A stretch of DNA of 64,000 nucleotides from Tipula vernalis (lineage: Eukaryota > Arthropoda > Insecta > Diptera > Tipulidae), in NCBI GenBank assembly GCA_958295665.1, contig OY282559.1:255196461-255260460 (forward strand). Reading direction: 5' to 3'. Both the position numbers and the translations under genes were made by a program. This document shows positions 31,972 through 42,876 of this stretch, one piece after another; within the stretch, counting starts at the first letter, position 1, and each line of letters opens with the position of its first letter. The notes below the pieces were generated by a model. That model was not told where the DNA came from, searched no databases, and saw only the letters and a list, made by a program, of their open reading frames with translations.

Positions 31972-33011
31972 CTATTTTAGTAGAATCGATACTAATACAC
32001 ATTATAAATAAAAGAATTTTTTAAAATAAATAAAATAAAAACATATATATTCAATAAAATATTAAATTTAAACTTAAACGTATTCAATATAAATTATAAA
32101 AATAAAAATAAACGTTGGTATAATTCAGTCTTCTCCTTTTTAAACTAACTCATAAAGGCACTTACTGGCCGTCTTTTATCGAACGTTATATTTCGTCAAA
32201 TCAATTGCAAAATAATACCTTTTTTCTTGACGGGATGTTCCCGGAGGATGCTCTGGTGTTGGCAGCTTCATATGAACATCATTTCTATAAATTAATGAAA
32301 TGTCTTCTTTGCTTGGTTCAACAAATATTTGACTTGTAGCATGTTTGCGCAAGAAGCTTACGATGTAGGAGTTATTAGCTTCCACTTCGGTTATTTGACC
32401 CACGTAAAATATTGAAACACTCTTTACTATAAACTTAACTAAAACGTATGTCCCCTTTTCTAGTACATCGGTGTCGATAAGAAGCATTTCTGGATTTGGA
32501 TCTAAATTGGATATTTCTTCATCCCAAAAAGAGCCCACTGATTTATCAGATTCGGCATAAGATATTACGTCAGAATCAGTTTCAGACGAAGAAATTTGAA
32601 TTTTCGGAATTTTTGTTCTCGTTAATTTCTTTTGCTTAAATGATTTTATTTTTGGTTTAACAATTGTTGAATTTTTTGATTTTAGTAACTCTATTCTTTG
32701 CTTTTCTGGTGTGGATGTAAAAATTCTTGATTTACCTATTCTTTTGGATTGGGTTATTCTTTTAATCCGTGAGATAGGACGAACTTCTTCAGGACTCATC
32801 ATAGTTTGAATGGAATTTCCTTTTAAAATAATCCTACTGTTGTGAGTGATATCGGTTATATCGGTTTCTGCACCAACGTCAGAGAGCAGGTCACACTGGA
32901 CTTCATCCAATTCATCTGAAATTTATTATTTTTTTATAATATATAATTTGTAACAAAAATATAGGTAATTTTACCCACCATTGACCACAAAATCATCATC
33001 TTCGAAGATCA

Positions 33012-35415
33012 TTGTATTATATGGTGGTATTATTTTCGATGATTGCAATATTGATGTTAAATCCAATGAATTTTACAGTGTTAAATTAAAACAGTTGATC
33101 ACAGATAATAGATTGATTCAGATAGTAAATGATCATACTAGAGTTACATATAACAGCAAGAGCTTAATAGATATATTAATTACTAATTCACAGAATATTC
33201 GATATGAAGTAGTCAAAGAACAACAAATTAGCGATCATTACATGTTAGCTGTTAGTATAAATAATAAAACGAAAATGCCAGCAGAAGAAGTTGCAGCAGT
33301 AGAAATAAGATCATGGAAAAATTACTCTTCTGAATCACTAAACAACTCTTTAAATCAAAAACTACTGGGATTTCAAGGAGGTGCAGAAATAAACCAAAAA
33401 GCTGAAGTTTTAGTATTAAAGTTAAAAACCTGTGTGAATGAATTGACACATATGGCAACAATTCGAAGAGAGAATAAAATACCATGGTTCTCTCAAAACT
33501 TAAAGTCGTTGAAACAAGATAAATTACGTAACTATGGCGTTTTAAAAATTTTTAATTCAAAGGATAACTGGGATAATTATAAAAAATCCAGAAATTTGTA
33601 TAAACAATCACTGAGGAAAGAGCAATCAATTTATTTCAAAAGTAAATTCATCGAAAACAAAAATAAACCAAAAGAACTTTGGAAAACGTTAAAATCGATG
33701 TATAAAACTAAAAATAAAACACAGTGGAATATTCAATTTAACAATAAAATAATAACTGAGAAGCACGAATTAGCTGAGGCTCTAAATCAGTCATTTGTAT
33801 CCAGTGTGATTAATATTCACAATAGTATTCCTGAAGTAAAGGATTGGGATTTTTCGGATGTGGATAAATGCTCAGACAAATTCTGTTTTCAAAATGTAAC
33901 TCATCAGGATTTATCCAAAATTATAAGTAGCATGAATTCTAATGCAGGAATAGATGGAATAAATCGAACTGTCATGATGGATGCGATGAAAAATCAAATA
34001 TTCTCAAAAAATTTCACAGAGTTAATTAATCAAAGTTTAAATCAAGCTAAAGTACCTGAATCATGGAAAATATCAACAGTAATACCAATTCCCAAAACTA
34101 CTAAACCGATGACACCAGAAGAATTACGCCCAATCAATATGTTGCCACCGTATGAAGCGATAATGGAACGTGTAATTAAAAATCAATTAATCAACCACAT
34201 TAACAAAAATAATATACTAGTCGACCAACAATCCGGATTTCGAGAGCTGCACTCATGCGAAACAGCATTAAATCTAATGCTAGATAACTGTAAGTTGTGG
34301 TTTCAGTTTTCCTGGATTTTAAACGCGCTTTTGAAACAATCGATAGAAAAATTTTGCTTAAAAAGCTCATTAAATATGGAGTACAAGGAAAAGAACCTGA
34401 ATGGTTCACTAATTATCTCGAAGGAAGGCAACAATACACAAAGATAGATAACTGTGTCTCTAAATTGACACCAAACAATCTAGGAGTTCCACAGGGATCT
34501 ATATTAGGACCATTGCTTTTCATCCTATATATTAATGATATAGTCACAGTCATAAAAGATTGTAAAGTGAATATGTTTGCAGATGATACGCTAATTACAA
34601 CTTCTGCACCAACCCTTATAGAAGCTGTACACAAAATAAACCAAGATTTAGAGAATTTAAGGAAATGGTTAATGTTCCACAAACTATCACTTAATATTTC
34701 AAAAACTAAGTATATGGTAATGTCAATAAGGACTACAATAGAATGTGATGAAAATATAAAAGTAGATAACCAAATCATAGATCGTGTAAAAAAATATAAA
34801 TACCTGGGTGTTGTTATTGATGAAAATTTAAATTTCAACGATCATTTGGACTATATTGCTAAAAAGATGAATAAAAAATTGGGACTTTTTAATAGAATTA
34901 AGGACAAACTGCCGCTTGAAACAAAGATTATATTCTACGAATCAATTGTTGCCCCACATATTGACTATTGTTCATCAGTATTTTTTATAATGAACCAAAC
35001 ACAAATATATCGTCTCCAAAAGATACAAAATAGATTTATGCGAGCTATTTTAAGGGCAGAAAGTAGAACCCATATACGAGAAATGCTTGAAGTGTTGGAG
35101 TGGAAGTCCATAAAGCAGAGGATTAACTTTAACGTTCTGAAATTGTTGTTTCGCCTTGAAAACGGAGTACTTCCAAATTACTTAGATTCAATGCTCTGCA
35201 CTAATAGAGAAGTTCACAACTATAATACAAGAAACACTCATTTTCGATTGCCGCTATATAGTAAATCATTTTGCCAACGATCATTAGCCTACAATGGAGT
35301 TAAGCTATATAATTCACTAAGTAATTTTTATACTTTAGGTGAATTAAGAGAATTAAAGTACGAGAATTTTCCAAATTTGTTAAATATATTCATTAAAGAT
35401 AACATTAGTATTTAG
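33012..35415 (+). pseudogene. LINE endonuclease end and reverse transcriptase, one frameshift
   Basis: The first frame (to 34447) has the endonuclease end LIQIVNDHTRVTY, SLIDILITNS and EQQISDHYMLAVSI, a long linker, then the reverse transcriptase start WKISTVIPIPKTTKPMTPEE, LRPINMLPPYEAIMERVI and QQSGFRELHSCETAL. Near 34280-34300 a single frameshift passes to the second frame (34297-35415), with VFLDFKRAFETID, GVPQGSILGPLLFILYINDI and the catalytic MFADDTLITT. The thumb and the C-terminal domain (KKYKYLGVVIDENLNFNDHL, NYNTRNTHFRLPLY) then run to a natural stop. Only the missing N-terminus and one frameshift separate it from a working enzyme. It belongs to the Jockey/CR1 side of the LINE tree. 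Confidence 0.9.
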
Positions 35416-35531
35416 CTAAACTTAAGTAAAACTTACTATTATTTAATTTAATTAATTAAAACCAAAAAAAAAAAATAAAAATGTCATATATTGATAAATA
35501 AATAAATAAAAATAAATAAATAAATAAATAT
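33012..35531 (+). mobile_element. 5'-truncated LINE with (TAAA)n tail inside the pogo transposase
   Basis: Plus-strand LINE starting inside the endonuclease domain and ending in an A-rich 3' UTR with a (TAAA)n tail (about 35493-35531). It lies between the pogo GIYP block and the MIFEDDDF block, which are adjacent in intact pogo proteins. 5' truncation and a simple-repeat tail are the marks of target-primed reverse transcription. It is the innermost and therefore one of the youngest layers of the stack. Confidence 0.9.
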
Positions 35532-36877
35532 GGGTAAATTCCTGTCGCTGAAAACCCTTTATGGATATTTTCTGGTGAAAACGCTTTTAAAAATGGAGAT
35601 TTGGTTAGTCCAGCCACATCGTATATGCTTATAGCTTTTCCTGGGTTCGTTGTCATGAAATCATTGTATGATAATTTGCAATATTTTTTAAACGGTCCGA
35701 AAATGGACACGTCGAGTGGTTGCATTTTGTGAGAGGTATGTGGTGGAAACGACAGCATTATGATGCCATTTTCCCGACCATACATAATAGATTCTATTGA
35801 GCAATGCGAAATGTGATTATCCATCAGTAATAGAATTGGACTGTCAGCGGTGCATTTGGTAAATTTTTTAATATGCCGCAAAACCTCAACAAAAATCTCC
35901 GCATTGATCCATCCACTCTTCGAATTAAAAGCTGCAGATCCCGTCACACAACCGATTGTAAACCTTTCGTTGTAACGAGCTCGGGGATAAATGTAAACGG
36001 GCGGTATATGATTACCTGCAGCGTTTATAATTCCCACGAGTGTTATTAGTGATCCACGTTCTGCAGACACGGCTTGAGATACGCTACGCTGTCCTTTTTC
36101 TGCAGTTATCTAGAAAGAAGTAAAACAGTTTTTAAACGACAAAGAACACAAATTTTAAAATGTTTACCTTTGGAGATCCACAACAGTGCTAATTCCAGTT
36201 TCGTCTAAGTTGAAGATATCTTTTGCAGTGAATGAAAACTTATCCAAACATATCTTTAGGTTGCAAAAAAAGTCATTTACAGCACTCCTATTAAACCCTC
36301 TGAGTCGAGCCACACTGGTTTTTTCAGCCTTTCTCAAAGTCAAGGAAGGATTCCTTTTAATAAAGCCAATCAGCCAGTCTATACCTGCTTTATTATTTAA
36401 ATCCCATGAGGAGGGGTGAGCAATATTATTTTTATTTGCAAATTCATAAGCGAAGTTTCTAGCAGCTTGATAACTTAAGCCATATTGCAATTTAGAGCAC
36501 TTTTTCATGTAGTTAGCAATTTCGTTTTCTTGACTTATTGTGAATACTTGCCAAACTGCGTATTTAGATTGGAATTTAAATAAATCTTCATTTTCACTGA
36601 GCTCATTTCCGGAATCTTAGCCATCTAGCGCTAGTGGATCAATCGAACTTATTTTTTTCTTAAGCCTGCTGTTCAATGTGGTTCTTTTAATATTATATTT
36701 CAAAGAAGCACTTGTCGGTGTTTCGATTTTTTTCAGAACATCTGAAATCGCATGTTTTAAATTGTCTTCGTTAATCGCAGCTCTTTCGGTTTTTTTTTTA
36801 TAATTACGCACCATCTTTCTCCTATAAAATCAAAATTAAACACCAAAATTAATAAATGTGGCACGCTCGACAGTATT

Positions 36878-36940
36878 AAGGGGCACATTTGTCAAAGACG
36901 AAACTGCCCCGTAACAACTTGGCGAATGTGCCCCAAGTAG
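36878..36940. promoter_or_regulatory. Subterminal GGGGCACTTTCGTC repeats of the pogo element (right)
   Basis: GGGGCACATTTGTC, GACGAAACTGCCCC and GGCGAATGTGCCCC repeat the left subterminal motif; two more copies precede the right inverted repeat at 37261-37291. Confidence 0.6.
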
Positions 36941-38344
36941 CAAAAAAAATACTAAATAAAGAAATTTAATTAATTATTTTCGATTGATTAATTCACACAC
37001 TAACACTTTAAAGATAATTAATTTATCTAACTATATTCAATGAAACACTCAACAAAACTAAAAAAATGCTTAATAAAAAATCTTACGTTATACATACCAA
37101 ATATTACACAATACTGGGGAAAAACACGATTATGCGTGTATTTTGGTTGCGTTTTCAATGATGACTGTAAAAGTACAGAGAAACATTTGAAATAATAACG
37201 GCATGATTCAGTACTTTTTTCAGATTTTGTAAACGCTGTGAAGGTAGCTAAACATAGCTTGACGAAAGTGCCCCGATGACGAAACTGCCCCACTTTACCC
37301 TACTTCTGCAAACGTCCCATCCATCAGCCAAACTTTTGACTTCCCAAGTAATTTTAAATTTTCAATTGTGCCCAGAATAATAATCTTTTCACACATGTAG
37401 CACAAATTGTTATTCTTCAATATACTTTAATCGAATGGGAATACCAATTTCTTCTAATGAAGATGGTTCACATTCGCCAGCAGTAGATTTTACCGCAGCC
37501 ACGTATTTTTTTTAGCTTCTGCTTTAGGTAAATATACCCTGCAATTAGCTTTGCAATTGGCGACTAATTCGTTCACTATTTGTGATGGCTGATTGGGTGT
37601 CGTCTTAACCATATTTTTAACACAATTATTGGTTTAGATATATCCGTTTACAACAAGTTTTATTGCTCCCTTATTGCTCGTAATGGTCTTAACCTTCATT
37701 TTTGGTAAAATCTATAAAAAAATGAAAAGTGCAATATAAATTTTGTTTTTAATAAAATAATAATGATCTTATTAATACATACTTACGATTCAAGTTCCGG
37801 TTTTACTCTGATGCAAAAATTCTATTTTAATTGTTAATTGTTTTTTCTTTGGAATACTAAATTCAAAAAATTTTAGTTTTATAACATTTGAATTACATAA
37901 ATAACTGGTTAAAATAACCAAGATAGTAAAGAAATTGCATAACTTTAACTTAAATAATATTCTACCTAAAAATACAAAATCGATATCTCTGCTGATATTT
38001 TAAAATCTGCATTTTTAAAATCAACATTTTATTTAGTCGACATTCTATCCAGTCAATAATTTTTCTTAAACACAAATCGACATTTTGTCCAGTCGACTTT
38101 TTCTTAGTCGATATTAAGGGAGGATCCCAAAATAATATTTATCCAATACGGCGCGGATTCGTTTTTATTCACGTAGCCAATTAAAATCATGGATGCCACA
38201 AATATGACATACTATTACGTTTATTTTTACATTTACACTGTCATTTTAAGGATTTTTCACGTAAAACAAAATTTCCCTTTGCCTACACTACAAAAATTAA
38301 AATAGGAAAAAATGTGTTGGATTATTTTTAAAAATTAGGCGACG

Positions 38345-39925
38345 AAAATTTTCGAAAAAAGGAAATTCATTTAAAATCTAATTTAATTTGGCTTTCTTCT
38401 TCAGACATTTCGTTAATAAATTGTTTCATTTGAGTGAACTCTTCAAATAATAAATCAACGATAACATTGATTTTGTATGTATTTACAATTTCTGTTATGT
38501 TTTGAAAAGATGTTGATGTTGTGAGATTTAAATGATTGAGGATTTTTAGCTCTGTATTTTTAAAATCAAACCATTCGACCACACGTCAATTTTAAATCTT
38601 GCTACTACGTTGTCGTGGTCACATTTTCGAATTATTTGGGTAGCCAGAGAACCGTAAAATTCCTTCGTTCCTTCTTTCTAATAATGATCGTCTAATGTTA
38701 TCCATAATTGAATAAAGTTCTGTTATTAAAACATCGTTTCCCTGCAATTTCTTTAAAGAAAAATCAAATACTTTGAACGCACGCGTTCATTAGAATCCGA
38801 GATATTCTTCGCTTAATTCATCTTCCAAAAATTGTCGCAAAATTAGTGAAATATGCTTCTGACTCAAGGAGTATGCTTTAATTGGTGCATATTAAATTGA
38901 TAGCATTCTCTCTACGGCTGGCAGGCAGTAAAGATAACCATCTTGTTGGCACATACTTAAGCAATTCAGACCAATTTGTTTGTGTCCATTCGAAAAACTC
39001 TTTGAATGTCGTTGTTCTTTTGTGGAACTGCGCTAAATTCATTATAAGATTTGATTATAATTGTAAGCTGTAAACACATCCTATTTTAGCTGCATTATGT
39101 ATAATGTGATCATTGCAACCACTGGGGAAAATGTTTTCATTGTCTTTTTTAAGCGCCGTAAATACACTTTTACATTTGCCAAAATTTATCGGAGCATTAT
39201 CGGCACAATATGCCGTCACATTTTCTAAAGAAAGTTCATTTTTACTTAGTTGACTTTTAAGCGCGTTAAAAATAGAGAGAGAATCTTCCTCGTCTAATGA
39301 AAAAAAATTAAACTAAAGCTGATTGCATTCCATTGTTAAGAAACGCACTATAAGGGGAAATGTTTTAATATTTCCTTTTTTGGATGCATCTATGCTGATT
39401 GAGAATGGCTCATTTCCTCGAATTTTTTTTAAAACTAAATTCGTTGAATGCGGTCCAAGAACTTTTGTTATAATTAATAGCAGCTATTTTAGTTTTTCCA
39501 CACGAGTATTTTGCCGAAATGCTGGAATCCTGCAACAGGGTTTTGAATAATGGACTGGCCCAACTCCCAGAACAGAACCGTGTGAACGCAGGGCTGAGTG
39601 GTAACTAAATAAAATGTCTGCGAATCATACATTTCTTTCAGTTATGCTATTCTATTTATCGAAAAAATTAGAAATCGTCAAACTACTTGTAGCAGATTTC
39701 AAGTTTTCGATGCGTATTTTAGTTTGAGTGTGCCGAATTATGTTGTAGTCTTCTCAATTGGATATATTAAAGCTAACATTATTGAAAATTGTACAAACTG
39801 CACAAAAATCTTCCTTCCGCGTCTTAGCCAAGGATATTTTTTAACCAATGTTGATTAAACGTAACAATTCGCTTAATTTTCTTTTTTTGTGAAGCATTTT
39901 CTGTATTATCATCGCTGTTCGACAT
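38345..39925 (-). pseudogene. hAT transposase remnant
   Basis: Starts near 39925 with MSNSDDNTENASQKKKIKRI, then a degraded BED zinc finger region. Recognisable blocks in shifting frames are TAYCADNAPINFGKCKSVF (a catalytic aspartate block), FPSGCNDHIIHNAAKIGC, FKEFFEWTQTNWSELLKYVP, TRWLSLLPAVERML and, at the end, VIVDLLFEEFTQMKQFIN (38582-38367). This is the order of hAT transposases. At least ten frame breaks; dead. The hATC dimerisation end is lost or lies beyond the MULE2 insertion. Confidence 0.8.
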
Positions 39926-40182
39926 AATTTAAAATAAAAAAAACTTTTAAGTTAAAATTACTCAATCACATGAATTTGATTTTTAACGTTTGGTATCATT
40001 GCTCAAGGTCTTGTTCGTTTGTTCATTTTCATTCGCAATATCATTAATGGTGTTGTTTGTTATTTAAAATAATATGGATAATAATTTATGGAACGGGGGT
40101 ACAAATTATGCGGGGGAGGGGCCGGAACCTGACGGGGACAATCCCCCTCAAAGGGGGACGTCTGGCATCCCTGAGCCAAATC

Positions 40183-40491
40183 TAAACCCATATTATGGCA
40201 CGAAGTACCCTCTAAACGTTTTTTAAACGTTTCACGTTTTACTCCTCTTACTGGTTATCTCAACCCAAGCCTCACCATTAATCATTATTTGTAAGGCCTT
40301 TCTCTTTTTTTACCAATTTACGAATTGTTTCAAAATATATGACACACGGATTGCCAACTTCTACTAAACAATCATCGATTTTATTGCGAATTTCTTCACG
40401 GCTGAGATTGTGGCTGGTCCAGTCGCCCATGAATTTCGCACTGCCAATAAGTTTAAATTTCATATTTCAGAATTTTTCAAAGTTGGTAATT
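40183..40491 (-). pseudogene. MULE1 transposase-like protein, N-terminal remnant
   Basis: Starts at 40463 with MKFKLIGSAKFMGDWTSHNL and continues to GNPCVIYFETIRKLVKKEKG before a stop. In another frame it reads RGVKRETFKKRLEGTSCHNM up to the hAT insertion point, where the same frame continues on the far side at 29160. The Gypsy element inserted 28 bases upstream of the start codon. Confidence 0.5.
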
Positions 40492-41715
40492 TGTTATATA
40501 AATGTGACGTTTTATAGTCAATTTATATATTTATATAAATAGGGGTTAATGCCTACTTATACATTCACTAAACCTAAACTAACTAGAGCCTAAATACTGT
40601 TTATTTAAGGCAAGTTTTTAATGTTAGAGAATTTATAGATTCAACGATTCGAGCTTACCTCGGGTGGGGGCTATTACCGAATCGTGAATTTATTTATCTT
40701 TAGATGGAGAATGCCGCTAGGCACAGTGTTATTTGACTATTCGGATACCTTGAGCACCGCTAACAAAAGAAACACGTGCGTAGCACTTTTTGGTTCTTTT
40801 GAGAGTGTTCTCTCAAGGCCTGGGCGTTATTGGTTAGTTGTTGTAATACTTACTTCTTATATTCTGGATCTGGAAGATGATAGAAACTCCGCTTCTTGGT
40901 TTAATATTTTTTATTTAATATACTTGTTTCACTTTGACAATGTTGTGGTTTTGAGATTCAAGACTATAATAATTTTATATTTAATTTTGTAAACCTTATA
41001 TACTAATTTTGTGTGTGTCTTTTGCACTAACAACAAAATTTCATTTCGGTCAATAAATTGGAAAAGTCATTTACCCATATCGTTATGAAGATTTGGGTTG
41101 TTATGTTTAATTGCATTTTTTATGCATTACAATTATTTCAAGTCGTATGACATTTATTTAGTTTATCGGTATGTTTTTTCTTGTGTCCCACATTTAATTG
41201 CTATTGGACGATTTTCATATGTTGATAGTTAAATTTATTACATATTTTACTGATAGACCTTTTCCAAATTTATGACCTAAATTTTAATTAATTTTACATA
41301 TTTTTATTATTATGAAATATCGCATTACTTTGAATTTTGAAATTATGATCTACATTATTTATTTCCTTATATTCTAATACATAAAATTTACTACCGATCA
41401 TATTTCTTTTTCTTTTCGTTCCATTGACCTATAATGTTATATATTACGATATTCCACTTTACTTTATTTTTATATTACAGACGGTTACTTAATTTCTTTA
41501 TATGTTATATGTCTCGTATTTTCAAGTTCATCATTTTCAATTTGTTTTGGTAACTAACCTTAATATTGTATGTGTTATGTTTGATATTCATATTCCTGAA
41601 TGTTTACTATTTATTGTCGTATAATGATGGTCAGTGTCATTATACAATTATGTTAATTATTTAGATGTTGGGAAATGGTATTATTTCCTATGGGAAATGA
41701 TGCCGTTTCACAACA
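40492..41715 (-). repeat. 3' LTR of the Gypsy element
   Basis: In transcript sense it begins TGTTGTGAAACGG and ends TATATAACA, the usual TG...CA. It contains the conserved bulged stem-loop at 40640-40688. The 102-codon plus-strand frame 40684-40992 is antisense to the element and is repeated in the other LTR; it has no known motif. Confidence 0.95.
40640..40688 (-). promoter_or_regulatory. Conserved bulged stem-loop in the 3' LTR
   Basis: Stem ACGATTCG/CGAATCGT (40644-40651, 40678-40685) encloses a 26-base loop whose plus strand starts AGCTTACCTCGGGTGGGGGC. One bulged A and three outer pairs (TTC/GAA) extend it. An identical copy is in the 5' LTR at 49732-49780. A diverged copy with compensatory stem changes is in the solo LTR. 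It falls in the last fifth of the LTR as transcribed, so it could be part of the leader of the genomic RNA. Confidence 0.75.
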
Positions 41716-41735
41716 TACCTCCCTTCTTTGAGGAG
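41716..41735 (-). other. Polypurine tract
   Basis: In transcript sense AAAGAAGGGAGG directly precedes the 3' LTR (TGTTGTG...). This is the expected primer for plus-strand DNA synthesis. Confidence 0.75.
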
Positions 41736-42876
41736 ATTTTTTCTTAGGGAAAAAATTGTATACTTTTGTATATGATTGGTTATTACTAAGATTATAATTG
41801 ATGTTCTAATTAAAATACTATCCTATAGCTATGTTTTACATTTATTTTGACATTGAACTAAGTTATCTCTGGTTTCTCTGTTGACGATTTGTTATGATAC
41901 TGGTGTCTTCACGTCTCTTTTGTTGACACGTCTTGACTCATTGGTTCTGCGATGTTGTGTTGCTAGTCTTCAGGTTGGGTTGCGATGTCTGGCTAGTTTC
42001 TGCATTGACTCTGGCCTTGGTCGACTGCTTTTGGCTCCTTTTTGCTGGTGCGTTTTGTTTTCACTTTTTTAGCGTGTTGTGTCTTGCTTTCACTCTCATC
42101 TGTGATTTTGCGAATAGATGATGAGTTCTTATGTTCGACATTTTGTTTCAACCAATTTTGTGGTTGCGATTTACGACTATTTTTGATACATTTATTTTCG
42201 TATTCTATAGTTCATTGTTTAGTTAACTTATTTGAGCGTGTGCTGTCTGTGATGGCTCTGGTTTGCTACTATGACTTCTTGACTGGCTTTCCCACTCCTG
42301 ACTGTACTCATACTATCCTTATGTATCTGTTTAACTGTTGATACATTTAGATTTTCGATAGTCTTTTCGAATAATTTTCCTGCGGCGTTCCCTAGTGATG
42401 TTTGTTGTTCATCGTGATTTGGATCATCGATCTGGGATTCTTCTTTTTTTTTTCGTCTTCTGTAGTAACCGCTACCTTTTTTTTGTTAGTTCAATGACCT
42501 ATCCTACTGTTTCAATATTTTTCTAAATACTTAAATATTCTAATACAATTCGTTCGGACCTTAACTTAGATTTTCTTTTTGTTACTAATTTTTTTTTTTT
42601 TTTTTTATGAATGAACTTGACAAAAAAAATTTTTTTTTTATGTTTTGTAATTTGATTCTTATTTACTACGAGCATACTTTTTTTTATGTTTTGACCTTGC
42701 GTCTGATTCTATACATATTTTTATTTTTTATTTTTTTATTTTTTTAGGTTTTTAGTGTTAGTTTGGATTTGGCTTTAAAATGTGGCCAAATTTATTTTTT
42801 TTTTTTTTATATATATATCATCTTGTTTCCTCATGTTTATTAGTTTTCTGTGACGTGAGGGAAAAAGAGATTTAAA
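41736..42876 (-). other. 3' non-coding region of the Gypsy element
   Basis: T-rich on the plus strand with long T runs near 42590-42640 and 42790-42810; no minus-strand ORF. Plus-strand frames such as 41881-42341 are Cys/Leu-rich and antisense, and probably not genes. Confidence 0.6.

Larger units (their letters stand above)
32176..36814 (-). pseudogene. pogo-type transposase with introns, interrupted by a LINE
   Basis: Start MVRNYKKKTERAAI, a helix-turn-helix of the Psq/CENP-B type (SLKYNIKRTTLNSRLKKK), a single in-frame stop at about 36617, then a second DNA-binding part (36508-36164). The DDE domain shows FNLDETGIS, LLLMDNHISHCS and SHKMQPLDVSIFGPFK, the three acids of a DD..D triad. A likely intron runs from 36167 to 36110 (GTAAAC to TAG), though joining it leaves a frame problem. 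Coding stops at GIYP beside the LINE and resumes at MIFEDDDFVVNG (33010-32976). A second intron (32975-32911) leads to the C-terminal tail (32910-32176) with GTYVLVKF and FYVGQITEV. It is inactivated by the stop and the LINE. Confidence 0.85.
31725..37300 (-). mobile_element. pogo/Tigger-type transposon carrying a LINE
   Basis: Inverted repeats GGGTAAAGTGGGGCAG stand at 31725-31740 and 37285-37300, flanked by TA (31723-31724 and 37301-37302). Subterminal copies of GGGGCACTTTCGTC-like motifs occur in both flanks. The minus strand codes a nearly readable transposase (36814-32176). A LINE (33012-35531) lies inside; without it the element is about 3.1 kb. Confidence 0.93.
30163..37735 (-). pseudogene. 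MULE2 Mutator-like transposase, split by two insertions
   Basis: N-terminal piece about 37735-37303: QIVNELVANCKANCRVYLPK and finally WMDGTFAEV in mixed frames; an expected FLYWCH-type finger is not clear. The middle piece (31749-31567) has LFTIHCKMQDGIIVPMIYCL, like the MULE transposase (I)HG..vPLvY.LM block. The C-terminal piece (30541-30163) has TPDYNISDFEKASISAAK with the catalytic aspartate, then KDCFFHFGQIIWKKIQ and ECFS-like LRML. The frames join exactly when the pogo (TA target) and the solo LTR (TCAT target) are removed, so both struck a still readable gene. Other stops and shifts are present. Confidence 0.8.
29765..38128 (-). mobile_element. MULE2: Mutator-like element with sub-repetitive inverted ends
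   Basis: Both ends (29790-30013 and 37985-38115) are built from repeats of AAAATGTCGATT and AATGTCGACT in inverted orientation. This makes foldback-type termini, known for some MULEs. Candidate target duplications AAAATAAA and AAAATAAT (29757-29764, 38129-38136) agree at 7 of 8 bases. The transposase is on the minus strand between them. It contains a solo LTR and a pogo element; without these it is about 1.8 kb. Confidence 0.75.
29169..40174 (-). mobile_element. hAT transposon carrying further insertions
   Basis: Ends are TAGGGATGCCAGA on the left and TCTGGCATCCCTG on the right, an inverted repeat of the standard hAT form (CAGGGATGCCAGA with one change). An 8-bp target duplication AGCCAAAT lies at 29161-29168 and 40175-40182. 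Transposase remnants are on the minus strand (about 39925-38345). The left part (29250-29420) has repeated ACGAATTCGT palindromes of unknown role. The element contains MULE2 (29765-38128), so its own length is roughly 2.6 kb. Confidence 0.92.

Noticed and set aside
40684..40992. 102-codon ORF repeated identically at 49776-50084
   Set aside because: Identity only reflects the two LTR copies; it is antisense to the element and has no motif.
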